DNA from: Nocardia sp.
GTDB lineage: Bacteria > Actinomycetota > Actinomycetes > Mycobacteriales > Mycobacteriaceae
Assembly (NCBI GenBank): GCA_013361595.1
Contig: JABFXT010000385.1
Location: 1-14,030, forward strand
Length of the DNA stretch: 14,030 bases
Direction of reading: 5' to 3'
The notes beneath the pieces were generated by a model. It did no database searches. It worked only from the letters and a program-made list of their open reading frames with translations, and was not told the origin of the DNA. A program made the position numbers and the translations under genes. Shown one piece after another: positions 1 through 7,280 of the stretch (within the stretch, counting starts at the first letter, position 1; the number at the start of each line of letters is the position of its first letter).

Positions 1-385
1 GAGCGGGGCTCGGCAACGGCTGCGATTGCGGAGGCGGCACCTGCGCCTGGGGGCGCGAGGGCTGCTGGGGAGCACCGGCGGGCACGAGCCAGATCAGCGG
101 GCCGCTGATCGCGTCACCGAGCCGTACCTGGGTGGGCCGGTCGATGGGGACGGGCCCACCGAGCCGGCGCGCGTCGACGAACACTCCGTTGGTGCTGCCG
201 TTGTCGGTGAGTACCCAGGCCCCCGACTGCCAGGCCAGTATCGCGTGTACCCGAGATACCAGCGGACTGTCGACGAACAGCGTCACCTCGGGCGCGCGCC
301 CCAGCGTGATCTGCTGATTCGAATCGAAGACTCGTTCGGTTCCATCATGGCGCACCGTTATGGTGCGCACCCCCGGTGCAGACAT
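1..385 (-). CDS. FHA-domain protein, N-terminal part (possible Rv1747-like ABC transporter)
   Basis: Read on the minus strand from ATG at 385, an open frame runs off the left edge after 128 codons. Residues about 5-100 form a clear FHA phosphothreonine-binding domain: G29-R30 after the second strand, S44-R45-x-H47, and the N62-G-S-T-N66-G loop. After residue about 105 the chain becomes rich in Pro and Gln, as in a linker. FHA domains bind phosphothreonine made by Ser/Thr kinases such as the Pkn family. An N-terminal FHA followed by a linker is how Rv1747-type ABC transporters begin, but the ATPase and membrane parts lie outside the window, so that assignment is inference. ATG 385 is the first start after an in-frame stop; its ribosome-binding site is weak. 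It is divergent from the zinc-peptidase lipoprotein gene. Confidence 0.85.
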   Translation of the reverse strand, partial: MSAPGVRTITVRHDGTERVFDSNQQITLGRAPEVTLFVDSPLVSRVHAILAWQSGAWVLTDNGSTNGVFVDARRLGGPVPIDRPTQVRLGDAISGPLIWLVPAGAPQQPSRPQAQVPPPQSQPLPSPA

Positions 386-498
386 GCAGCGGATACTATT
401 CCATTACCCGGGCATCGGAGGTGCCCCCGAGCGGGGGCTATGTCTCCGCTCCGGAGGCAACGATCAGCACTCGAACCGGCCGAAATGGGGGAGGATCC
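386..498. promoter_or_regulatory. Divergent intergenic region with candidate -10
   Basis: This gap separates the minus-strand FHA gene from the plus-strand metallopeptidase gene and must hold promoter signals for both. A TACTAT hexamer at 394-399 fits the actinobacterial TAnnnT -10 pattern, and its complement fits it on the other strand too. No convincing -35 was found. A purine-rich GGGGGAGG stretch ends about 5 nt before the ATG at 499 and serves as the ribosome-binding site. Confidence 0.3.
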
Positions 499-1932
499 AT
501 GCCGAAACTCTCGACCTCTGCTGTCGTCGTCTCGGCGCTGTGCGCACTACTGCTGGTCACCGGGTGTACCCGATCCGTGGACGGCCACGCGGTATCGATC
601 TACGACAACCCCTTCCAGGTGGCCGGTCTGCCGACCACGAGCGGCCCCAGCGGTCCGCGGGAGAACGCCCCCACCTCCGACCTGGTCGCCGAGCACAGTG
701 ACGGCGGCGATATCGATACGCTGGCGCTCAATGCCGTCACCGATGTGCAGGCGTACTGGGACGAGCACTACGCCGCCGAGTTCGACGGTGATTTCGTACC
801 GGTGGACAAGCTGATCTCCTGGAGCGCCCGCGATTCGCGACGTGATTCGGTGGAGTTCTGCACCGAATCGACCTATCGCATGGTGAACGCGGCCTACTGC
901 CGCCTGGACAACTCCATCGGCTGGGACCGAGCACTACTGCTGCCCACCATGACCGAGACCTTCGGGCAGATGTCGGTGGTGATGGTGATCGCCCACGAGT
1001 ACGGGCACGCCATCCAGAACAATGCGAAGATCGTCGACCGCGACGATCCGGTCATCGTGAAGGAACAGCAGGCCGACTGCTTCGCCGGTGCGTATATGCG
1101 CTGGGTGGCCGAGGGGAAATCGGACTACTTCACCATCAACACCTCCGACGGCCTGAACTCGGTGCTGGCCGCGACGGTGGCGATCCGCGATTCCGATCCC
1201 GACGACCCCGAGAGTGTGCACGGTTCGGCCTTCGAACGGGTCTCGGCCGTGCAGATCGGTTTCACCGACGGCGCCAAGGGCTGCAAGGGGATCGATATGG
1301 ACGAGATCGAGCAGCGCCGCGGTGATCTGCCGCAGAGTTTCGGCGGTGCGTCCGGGGAGTTCGAGATCACCGAGAAGAGCCTCGTCGAATTGAGCAAGGC
1401 GCTGTCGGTGATCCTGCCGACCCCGAAGGAACCGACCTATCGTTACGACGGGGCGGAAATCGAGTGCAGCGACGGGGTCGCCACCGAACCCGTCACGTAC
1501 TGCCCGGCGAGCAATACGATCGCCACCAATATCGACGGGCTCGCCGAGCGCGGCACGGCCACCGATGATGCGGAGGTCCCGCTACCGGTGAAGGTCACCG
1601 GCGATTTCAACGGGTACGTGGTGTTCATCTCGCGCTACACATTGGCTGTACAGCAGAGCCGGGACCAGGATCTGGTGGGCGCGAAGACCGGGCTGCGGGC
1701 GGCCTGTCTGTCCGGAGTGGCCACCGGGAAGCTGGCGGAATCCGGTCGGGCGCAGGGCGATATCACGCTGGCGGCCGGCGACCTGGACGAGGCGGTATCG
1801 GGGCTGCTGGCCGACGGCCTGGCCGCCAGTGATGTCGAGGGGAAGACGGTCCCGAGCGGCTTCTCCCGGGTGGACGCGTTCCGTGCCGGGGTTCTCGGCG
1901 GGGAGGAAACCTGTAGCGCCCGGTACGAATAG
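499..1932 (+). CDS. Neutral zinc metallopeptidase lipoprotein
   Basis: The 477-residue product starts with a lipoprotein signal peptide: a short basic N-terminus, a hydrophobic stretch at residues 8-20 and a lipobox V-T-G-C23, so it should be acylated and held on the outer face of the membrane. The zinc site is H166-E-Y-G-H170-A-I-Q, followed by E189-Q-Q-A-D193-C-F-A-G, the glutamate being the likely third ligand. This combination matches the putative neutral zinc metallopeptidase family (YpfJ-like, PF04228); the substrate is unknown. I chose ATG 499 over an upstream in-frame start at 376 because it has a strong GGGGGAGG ribosome-binding site and exposes the signal peptide at the N-terminus. 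The gene converges on the downstream FHA gene with a 10-nt gap. The C-terminal 150 residues contain several cysteines that could form disulfides outside the cell. Confidence 0.9.
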   Translation: MPKLSTSAVVVSALCALLLVTGCTRSVDGHAVSIYDNPFQVAGLPTTSGPSGPRENAPTSDLVAEHSDGGDIDTLALNAVTDVQAYWDEHYAAEFDGDFVPVDKLISWSARDSRRDSVEFCTESTYRMVNAAYCRLDNSIGWDRALLLPTMTETFGQMSVVMVIAHEYGHAIQNNAKIVDRDDPVIVKEQQADCFAGAYMRWVAEGKSDYFTINTSDGLNSVLAATVAIRDSDPDDPESVHGSAFERVSAVQIGFTDGAKGCKGIDMDEIEQRRGDLPQSFGGASGEFEITEKSLVELSKALSVILPTPKEPTYRYDGAEIECSDGVATEPVTYCPASNTIATNIDGLAERGTATDDAEVPLPVKVTGDFNGYVVFISRYTLAVQQSRDQDLVGAKTGLRAACLSGVATGKLAESGRAQGDITLAAGDLDEAVSGLLADGLAASDVEGKTVPSGFSRVDAFRAGVLGGEETCSARYE

Positions 1933-1942
1933 CCGAGGCGTC

Positions 1943-3481
1943 TCACAGCCCGAACGGTGGCGGTGCGGCCGGTTCGTACCGCATCATGCGGTGGCCGATC
2001 AGGATCTCGCTTCCCGGGATCAGCACCACGGGCTGGTGCGGTGGAATACGCACCCAGTCGCGGTAGCCGGCGGCCCGGGTCCGCGTGCCGTTGGTGGACC
2101 CGCGGTCGACCAGTGTAACATCCCAGTTCACCAGCCGTAGTTCGGCGTGCGCGCGTGACATTCCGCCGGAATTGTCCACCACCTGGAGTGGAGTGAGCCC
2201 GCGCCGGGCCGGTTCGGAGTTCTCCGGGTCGCGGCCCAGTACGGAATCCCCCTCCAGCAGGTAGGTCGCGCCGTCGTCGAGGACCAGGATGCCCAGCGGC
2301 GGCCGGACCACTTCGATCAGCGGCTGGGTCTGGTCCACCGGCATACCGCAGACACTGCAGAAGGCCGCACGCGGGTCGGTGGGATGAGCGCGCGCGCATT
2401 TGAACCCCATCACCTTGACGGTGCGCGCGTTGCCCTTGGCGGTGGCCTCGGTCCGGCGGCGCAGTTCCGGGTCCAGTGGCGGAGTACCGCGTTCGGCCGG
2501 TCCGTGCGCGGCGTAGGGCAGGTCCCGGCGCGGGGTGGGATGCGCGGGCGGGCCGGGCGGTGGCGCGGAATCCCCCGGCCGGGCGCCCGGGGTGGCATCG
2601 GCCGCGGTACTCCGGTGCGGCTGCCGGTCACTGATCTCGGTCTCCGCCCGGTGTGGGTCGGTTTCGCCGAGCCCGCGCGACCCGTCGGTGGGTACGGATT
2701 CGCCCGGCCCGGTACCGGATGCGCTGCCGCGCTCGGAGAGTTCGACGGTGTCCATCAGCGGTGTCGAGATCGCGGTGACCACGGCGTCCGGGTCCGCTGC
2801 CGGATCCGGCCGCCGATCCGGCGATTCCCGGGGCGGCCGGACGGTGTCCGCGGTCTCCCCCGATTCCGGGCCCTCCGGGTGCGTGCGGCTCGAGATCCTG
2901 GCCGCCGGCGATGCCGTGTTCCCGTCCGGGCCCGCGGGCGATGTCCAGACGATCACCCCGGCGGCCTCGGCGATCCCCTCCACCAGCCGGCCGATTCCGC
3001 GGACCGCCGGGGGCGCGGGCCGATCCAGGTCCGTGTCGACGGCGATATCGTCGACGAACAGCGCGACCGCGCGAGCCGGGGTGGCCGCCGTGCGATCGAC
3101 GGTGAACGCCGCGTCCCGGCCGTAGAAATATTCGCGGTCCGCGCCGTCGAGCACCGCCGTGACTGCGCCGTGCAGGAAGATCGCGATACGGCCGGGGCCC
3201 GCGGCGGAGAGAATACCGAAGTCCGTCGAGTTCGCCGGTCCGGTCCGGTCCCCCTGTGTCATGAGCCATCTGGTGGCTTCCCGGGCGATCAGCGCGCCCG
3301 GTCCGTCGGGCCGCCGCGCGGCCGCTTCGTGCACCAGTTCGGCCAGGGCGACCAGGGCGCGCATCGCGGGAGCGTCCGCGGTGGGCCGTTCCGGACCGCG
3401 ATGGGCGACCAGGACCACCGAACCCGCGACCCGGGCCGCCGCATGCGGTCCGGCGACAACCTCGACCTGCTGATCCCGCAT
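1943..3481 (-). CDS. Zinc-ribbon and FHA-domain protein with unknown N-terminal domain
   Basis: The minus-strand product is 512 residues from ATG 3481. Three parts are visible. Residues 1 to about 185 form a compact domain I do not recognise, with motifs such as REYFYGRDAAFTVDR and IAIFLHGAVTAVLDG. Residues about 190-350 are Pro/Arg/Asp-rich and probably disordered. The C-terminus has a short zinc-ribbon-like segment (C-x13-C-x2-C, residues about 363-381) and then an FHA domain to the end (G-R-D, M-S-R-A-H, G-S-T-N-G-T). It is likely a cytoplasmic phosphothreonine-reading scaffold in Ser/Thr-kinase signalling; the partner is unknown. The open frame continues upstream to 3745, but that part overlaps the divergent lipoprotein gene and reads as low-complexity sequence, so the internal ATG is preferred. 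Its ribosome-binding site is weak, so the start is the least certain point. Confidence 0.82.
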   Translation of the reverse strand: MRDQQVEVVAGPHAAARVAGSVVLVAHRGPERPTADAPAMRALVALAELVHEAAARRPDGPGALIAREATRWLMTQGDRTGPANSTDFGILSAAGPGRIAIFLHGAVTAVLDGADREYFYGRDAAFTVDRTAATPARAVALFVDDIAVDTDLDRPAPPAVRGIGRLVEGIAEAAGVIVWTSPAGPDGNTASPAARISSRTHPEGPESGETADTVRPPRESPDRRPDPAADPDAVVTAISTPLMDTVELSERGSASGTGPGESVPTDGSRGLGETDPHRAETEISDRQPHRSTAADATPGARPGDSAPPPGPPAHPTPRRDLPYAAHGPAERGTPPLDPELRRRTEATAKGNARTVKVMGFKCARAHPTDPRAAFCSVCGMPVDQTQPLIEVVRPPLGILVLDDGATYLLEGDSVLGRDPENSEPARRGLTPLQVVDNSGGMSRAHAELRLVNWDVTLVDRGSTNGTRTRAAGYRDWVRIPPHQPVVLIPGSEILIGHRMMRYEPAAPPPFGL

Positions 3482-3626
3482 CGGGATCAGCCGCCGTCGG
3501 AGTCGCGCTGCGGTTCGCCTGCCACTGCTCCAGGGTATGGCACCGGGCCTCGGCCGCCCTCCCCGAGATCGCCCTCGGTCGGGTAACTTCGACACCGCAG
3601 TTTCGATCGGAACGAGGGGCCGGCCC
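3482..3626. promoter_or_regulatory. Divergent intergenic region with candidate -10 for the lipoprotein gene
   Basis: The 145-nt gap lies between the zinc-ribbon/FHA gene and the DUF7373-like lipoprotein gene. TAACTT at 3584-3589 fits a TAnnnT -10 on the plus strand, about 38 nt before the start codon, but no clear -35 is visible 16-18 nt upstream of it. GAGGGG at about 3614-3619 is the ribosome-binding site of the lipoprotein gene. Confidence 0.3.
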
Positions 3627-4835
3627 ATGGTTCGGATATCGCGTGTCAGCACCGTCGCCGCGGTCGTCGCTCTCGTGGCGGCCGGTTTGTCCGGCTGCGG
3701 CGCGCTGGCGGGGACGGCGGTCCCGGGGGAAATCGACGTACGCACCTTGGCGGTCGGTGATTTCCCGGTCGACAGGTTCGACTACCCGGGCGACGCCGGC
3801 GACAACGGACCGGTGCTGGAGGGCATCCGCATGGCGGAGGCGGTCGTCACCAGTGACCGGATCGACCCCTCGCTGCGATACGGACGCGGTTCCAAGGTGC
3901 TGCCCGATCCGGCCACCGCGATCGACTTCCTGGCCAATGTGTCCGAGCCGGTGCTGAAGAACCGCAAGATGGTGGTCGGTTACGCGGCCAGCGGGGCCGA
4001 CCGCGACGATCCGGAGGGTCAGACCCGGCCGGACTCCGGCGCCACCGCCGTCACCGTGGTGGCATTGCGTTTCCCCGACACCGCGGCGGCCGGCAGGGCG
4101 GCGAAGGAGCTGGAGGACGCCGATATCGGTGTCTCCCCCGACAACCGGCGGCTGAAGTCGGTGGAACATCCGGACGCGCTGGTGCACTGGCGGCCCGGTA
4201 TCGCCAATATCGGTGCCTTCCTGGCGCAGGACGAATTCGTGATATCCCTGTTCGTCCAGCGGCCGAACGCCGACAGCAAGGATCTGGTGTACTGGGTCGA
4301 CAAGACGCTCACCGCCCAGCTCGCTCAGCTCGGCCGATTCCGGCCCACTCCCACCGCGGATATCGCGGATCTGCAGGTCGATCCCGAGAACATGCTGTCC
4401 CGCGTTGTCGTCGCCGATCGTTCGGGGCAGGTCCCCGATCCCGACAAGTTCGCCGTCTACGGCCGGAACTATCTGATCGCTTCGGCCGACGACCAGCCCG
4501 AACGCGCCCGCCTGCTCGATGATTCCGGTTTCGAGAGCGCCGCGTACGCCGACGGTAGCTCGGTGGCCCGGGTGCGCGATCCGGCCGGGGCGCCGATCCT
4601 GGTGGACGGGTTCGCCGCGTCGACGGGCGAAGCCTACGATCCACATCCCGCGGTGGCCGATGTCCCCGGTGCCAAATGCCTGCAGCTCAACTCGAAGGGC
4701 GATCCGCAGCACCAGTACCGTTTCCGCTGCTTCGTCCCGTACAAGCGGTATGTGGGTGTCGTGTCCAGCGATAGCGAGACCGAGGTCGAGCAGAAGACCG
4801 CGGCTCAGTACGCGTTGCTCGCGAACAGCCTCTGA
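3627..4835 (+). CDS. DUF7373-like lipoprotein
   Basis: The 402-residue product begins with a signal peptide (MVRISR, hydrophobic residues 9-21) and a lipobox L-S-G-C24, so it should be exported and lipid-anchored. The mature protein has the layout I associate with the DUF7373 family of Nocardia and Rhodococcus lipoproteins: an opening segment about a pair of parameters (D-V-R-T-L-x-V-G-D-F-P), a central two-layer region with V-V-A-L-R-F-P-D-T, a second half containing Y-L-I-A-S-A, and late cysteines (in A-K-C-L-Q and F-R-C-F) that could pair. The function of the family is not known to me. ATG 3627 is preferred to the open frame from 3537 because it places the signal peptide first and has an A-GGGG ribosome-binding site. 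It ends about 300 nt before the metabolic operon and is probably a separate unit. Confidence 0.83.
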   Translation: MVRISRVSTVAAVVALVAAGLSGCGALAGTAVPGEIDVRTLAVGDFPVDRFDYPGDAGDNGPVLEGIRMAEAVVTSDRIDPSLRYGRGSKVLPDPATAIDFLANVSEPVLKNRKMVVGYAASGADRDDPEGQTRPDSGATAVTVVALRFPDTAAAGRAAKELEDADIGVSPDNRRLKSVEHPDALVHWRPGIANIGAFLAQDEFVISLFVQRPNADSKDLVYWVDKTLTAQLAQLGRFRPTPTADIADLQVDPENMLSRVVVADRSGQVPDPDKFAVYGRNYLIASADDQPERARLLDDSGFESAAYADGSSVARVRDPAGAPILVDGFAASTGEAYDPHPAVADVPGAKCLQLNSKGDPQHQYRFRCFVPYKRYVGVVSSDSETEVEQKTAAQYALLANSL

Positions 4836-4842
4836 TCGCCGC

Positions 4843-4863
4843 GCCGGCCGGCCGGTGGCCGGT
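4843..4863 (+). terminator. Candidate GC-rich hairpin terminator
   Basis: Just after the stop of the lipoprotein gene, GCCGGCC (4843-4849) and GGCCGGT (4857-4863) can pair with a 7-nt loop (one G-U pair). There is no T-run. The block is a simple repeat of CCGG so chance pairing is possible, but position and stem suit a U-less actinobacterial terminator. Confidence 0.28.
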
Positions 4864-4916
4864 CCGGAATTCGTTGTGGCGCGGACACTCTCGCCGTGCG
4901 GCGCGTCGCGCCGATT

Positions 4917-4945
4917 TTGCTCCAAGGGCAGGCTAGCCTTACCGT
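4917..4945 (+). promoter_or_regulatory. Candidate promoter with embedded IdeR/DmdR-like iron box
   Basis: A 19-bp site at 4923-4941 matches the mycobacterial IdeR consensus TTAGGTTAGGCTAACCTAA at 13 of 19 positions by my hand alignment. Its core AGGCTAGCCT (4930-4939) is a perfect palindrome that extends to GG and CC at 4926-4927 and 4942-4943. It lies between TTGCTC (4917-4922) and TACCGT (4940-4945), which make a -35/-10 pair with 17-nt spacing, exactly where an iron-dependent repressor would block RNA polymerase. The first gene of the oxygenase/PLP operon starts 190 nt downstream. Repression by Fe(II)-IdeR/DmdR when iron is plentiful is inferred from the site, not shown. Confidence 0.6.
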
Positions 4946-5003
4946 GTTCTGCGTCTCATCGCGGCACGAACGTCCGGCGCCCGTATACCCGCCCACCTGT
5001 ACT

Positions 5004-5060
5004 TTGAGTCCGCCATAACAATTTGCTATCACACGCGGTAGTTAGGTAACCCTTGCCACG
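5004..5060 (+). promoter_or_regulatory. Candidate second promoter and weaker iron-box-like site
   Basis: TTGAGT (5004-5009) and TATCAC (5027-5032) have the 17-nt spacing of a sigma-A-type promoter, which would start RNA near 5039. Immediately after, TTAGGT (5042-5047) begins a 19-bp stretch to 5060 that matches the IdeR consensus at 11 of 19 positions, good on the left arm and poor on the right. A repressor here would sit over the start of transcription. This is weaker than the upstream site and could be chance. GAGAAGGGA at 5122-5130 is the ribosome-binding site of the first gene. Confidence 0.35.
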
Positions 5061-5137
5061 GCTGCGCGAACGCACTAATTTCGCACCGACTCCACACTCC
5101 GGTACTCCGAACCACAATTCCGAGAAGGGAAACATTG

Positions 5138-6298
5138 GTGAAAAGCGTTCTCTCCGAACGTAAGACGCTTCACCCACCTAGCATCGAAGATATCGAGCAC
5201 CGTGAGTTACCCGAAACCGCCGGACGGGCGGTGCGTGACCTGGCCGCTGAGATCGCGTTCACACTGGCCCCCGCGCCGGACGATACCGCGCGGGCACTGG
5301 CCGACCCCGCGCTGATCGCGCAGATCACCGCCCGCGTACCCGAACTCCCCGCGGCGGTACGCCACGCGGTACGCCCGCCGACCGGAGCCGCCGGGGCATG
5401 CGTACTGCGGCGGCTGCCCCTGCGCGACGACGAGATCGGTCCCACCCCGCCGGATTGGCAGACAGCGACCGCCTGGACCGCCGAGCCGGATCGGCCGGGC
5501 TGTTCGGCCGAGCTGGACATCGCCATGCTCCTGCTCGCCGCGGCCGCCGGGGAGCCGTTCGGCTGGGCCGGTCAGCAGGACGGCCGCCTGGTCAACAACA
5601 TCGTGCCCGCGGCCGGGCACGAACTCGAGCAGTCCGGTGCCAGCAGCACCGTTCTGCTCAGCCCGCACACCGAGGACGCCTTCCATCCGATGCGCGCGAA
5701 CCTGCTGCTGCTCGGCTGTCTGCGCAACCCCGACCGCGTCGGCACCACGGTCTCCTCGGTCCGCCGGGTGGAGCTCACCGCCGCGGAACAGGAGACACTG
5801 CGCACACCCACGCTGCCGATCCTGCCGGACGTCTCCTACGGGTCCGGATTCGATCGCGCTACCGCCGTACCCGTTCCGACGCTGTGGTGCGAACCCGGAC
5901 ACGAAGGCGAAGCCGAAGCACTCACCGTACGATTCGACCCCGCCTACACACCGCACGACGACGCCGGTCCGGCCTACCGGGCGGCGTACCGGCGGCTGAC
6001 GGACGAACTCGAACGAGTCTGTGTACCGGCCTGTCTCGAACCCGGCGAGTTGCTCCTCGTCGACAACGATGTCGCAGTTCACGGCCGGGTTCCGTTCGTC
6101 GCCCGCTACGACGGCACCGACCGCTGGCTCAAACGGGTGAACATCCGGCTACCCGAACGCCCGCGCCGCGCAGCCGAATCCGGGGAGAATGGATACGGTC
6201 AGCGAATCATCGCGCCCTTCGCGCCGCTACCGGCGCAACGGGCGCGGGCAGAGCGGAACGGTGCAGTAGATGATCGAGGATCCGTTGAGCACACGTGA
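5138..6298 (+). CDS. VioC/AsnO-type Fe(II)/2-oxoglutarate amino-acid oxygenase
   Basis: The 386-residue product belongs to the clavaminate-synthase-like group of TauD/TfdA dioxygenases. The iron triad is H177-T-E179 in S-P-H-T-E-D-A-F-H-P and distal H315 in D-N-D-V-A-V-H-G-R; R333 in R-W-L-K-R-V should hold 2-oxoglutarate. The H-x-E form with the following M-R-A-N and C-L-R-N-P-D segments resembles arginine 3-hydroxylase VioC and asparagine hydroxylase AsnO, which hydroxylate the beta carbon of free amino acids. The exact substrate cannot be read from sequence. GTG 5138 is preferred because AAGGGA lies 7 nt before it; TTG 5135 is also possible. It is the first gene of the operon and its end overlaps the next gene by 29 nt. 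The last 35 residues are Arg-rich and look like an unstructured tail. Confidence 0.85.
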   Translation: MKSVLSERKTLHPPSIEDIEHRELPETAGRAVRDLAAEIAFTLAPAPDDTARALADPALIAQITARVPELPAAVRHAVRPPTGAAGACVLRRLPLRDDEIGPTPPDWQTATAWTAEPDRPGCSAELDIAMLLLAAAAGEPFGWAGQQDGRLVNNIVPAAGHELEQSGASSTVLLSPHTEDAFHPMRANLLLLGCLRNPDRVGTTVSSVRRVELTAAEQETLRTPTLPILPDVSYGSGFDRATAVPVPTLWCEPGHEGEAEALTVRFDPAYTPHDDAGPAYRAAYRRLTDELERVCVPACLEPGELLLVDNDVAVHGRVPFVARYDGTDRWLKRVNIRLPERPRRAAESGENGYGQRIIAPFAPLPAQRARAERNGAVDDRGSVEHT

Positions 6299-7280
6299 CC
6301 GAGCGACCCCCCTGCGTGTCCTGAGCCGCGGCGATCTCGCCGACGTGCCGGTGGCTCCGGCCGAGGTCGTCCGCGCGGTGGAGGAAGCGTATATCGCACT
6401 GGCGGCCGGGGATTCCGATAATCCACGCAAGCTCAGCGTCGCCAATCCGGACGGCTGGTCGGTCGCCTACGCGATGCTGGGCCGCGACGGCCGGCGCCGG
6501 GTGGTCGCGATGAAGACGTCGTACAAATTCGATCCCGGGCACGATCGCACCACCAAGCGGTACTACACGACCATCACGCTGTACGACGACACCACCGGCG
6601 CGCCCATCGCCATGATGGACTGCTCCCGGGTCGGCGCCCTGCGCACCCCGGCGGTATCCGCGCTGCTGGTTCGCGAAACACTGCACCGGGACGCGGATAC
6701 CGTGCTGCTCGTCGGCACCGGTACCCAGGGCCGCAACGCCCTACCGCATCTGCTGGCCGCCAATCCGCAACTGCGCAAGCTGATGCTGTACGGCACCCAC
6801 CCCGAAGGCATCGAGGCAGTGCACCGGCAGCTGGCCGATTACGCACCGCACGCGCTGCTGGAGAACGTCGCCGACCCCTACGCCGCGGCGGGAACGGCGG
6901 ATGTGGTGCTGGCGACCGCCGGCCCGGGTACCGAGGTCGCCATCGAATCCGAGCATCTGAAATCGGGGTCGGTGGTGGTGCTGGTGGGTTACGGACTGGC
7001 CCCGTCGACCCTGCGCGACGCCGACCGGGTCGTCGCCACCAGTGCCGAGCAGATGGCCCTGACCGGCACCGATATGGCCGACGACAACGGCGAATTGCGC
7101 CGGGTGGACGCGGAACTGCCGCAGATCCTGAGCCGGCGTGCCGTGGGCCGGCAGCGCGCGGCGGACAAGATCTTCGTCTACAACAGCGGTCTGGTGCTCA
7201 CCGATGTCGCAGTAGCCCACGCCCTGGCCGAACGCGCCATCGCCGAAGGCCGCGGCACGGAGGTGGCGTTATGGGATTGA
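6270..7280 (+). CDS. Ornithine cyclodeaminase / SbnB-like NAD-dependent enzyme
   Basis: The 336-residue product has the ornithine cyclodeaminase/mu-crystallin fold. The dinucleotide-binding loop is G149-T-G151-T-Q-G154 after a hydrophobic strand; K82 (V-A-M-K-T-S) and R125 (G-A-L-R-T-P-A-V-S) fit the conserved substrate-binding positions. Relatives convert ornithine to proline, reduce cyclic imines, or, as SbnB, oxidatively split N-(1-amino-1-carboxyl-2-ethyl)glutamate to 2,3-diaminopropionate and 2-oxoglutarate. An SbnA-like gene two places downstream favours the SbnB role, but the K-T-S-Y-K-F and M-M-D-C-S segments are not the textbook SbnB forms, so the substrate is open. ATG 6270 lies inside the upstream gene with a poor ribosome-binding site; TTG 6285, preceded by GAGGA, is an alternative. 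It overlaps the next start by 10 nt, implying coupled translation. Confidence 0.82.
   Translation: MIEDPLSTRDRATPLRVLSRGDLADVPVAPAEVVRAVEEAYIALAAGDSDNPRKLSVANPDGWSVAYAMLGRDGRRRVVAMKTSYKFDPGHDRTTKRYYTTITLYDDTTGAPIAMMDCSRVGALRTPAVSALLVRETLHRDADTVLLVGTGTQGRNALPHLLAANPQLRKLMLYGTHPEGIEAVHRQLADYAPHALLENVADPYAAAGTADVVLATAGPGTEVAIESEHLKSGSVVVLVGYGLAPSTLRDADRVVATSAEQMALTGTDMADDNGELRRVDAELPQILSRRAVGRQRAADKIFVYNSGLVLTDVAVAHALAERAIAEGRGTEVALWD

Noticed and set aside
2384..3586. 400-codon plus-strand open frame opposite the zinc-ribbon/FHA gene
   Set aside because: Its product is Arg/Gly/Pro-rich with no recognisable motif, while the minus strand encodes clear zinc-ribbon and FHA motifs.
3482..3745. Upstream extension of the zinc-ribbon/FHA gene
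   Set aside because: It would overlap the signal-peptide region of the divergent lipoprotein gene and reads as low-complexity sequence; the ATG at 3481 gives a sensible protein.
2628..4925. Very long minus-strand open frame of about 765 codons
   Set aside because: It lies opposite the DUF7373-like lipoprotein gene and overlaps the zinc-ribbon/FHA gene in another frame. The translation is Arg/Gly/Pro-rich low complexity without domains, a typical shadow in high-GC DNA.
4923..4941. Zur (zinc) operator reading of the operon palindrome
   Set aside because: Zur sites in actinobacteria centre on an AT-rich TGAAAATCATTTTCA-like core, which is not seen here; the AGG...CCT pattern fits IdeR/DmdR much better.
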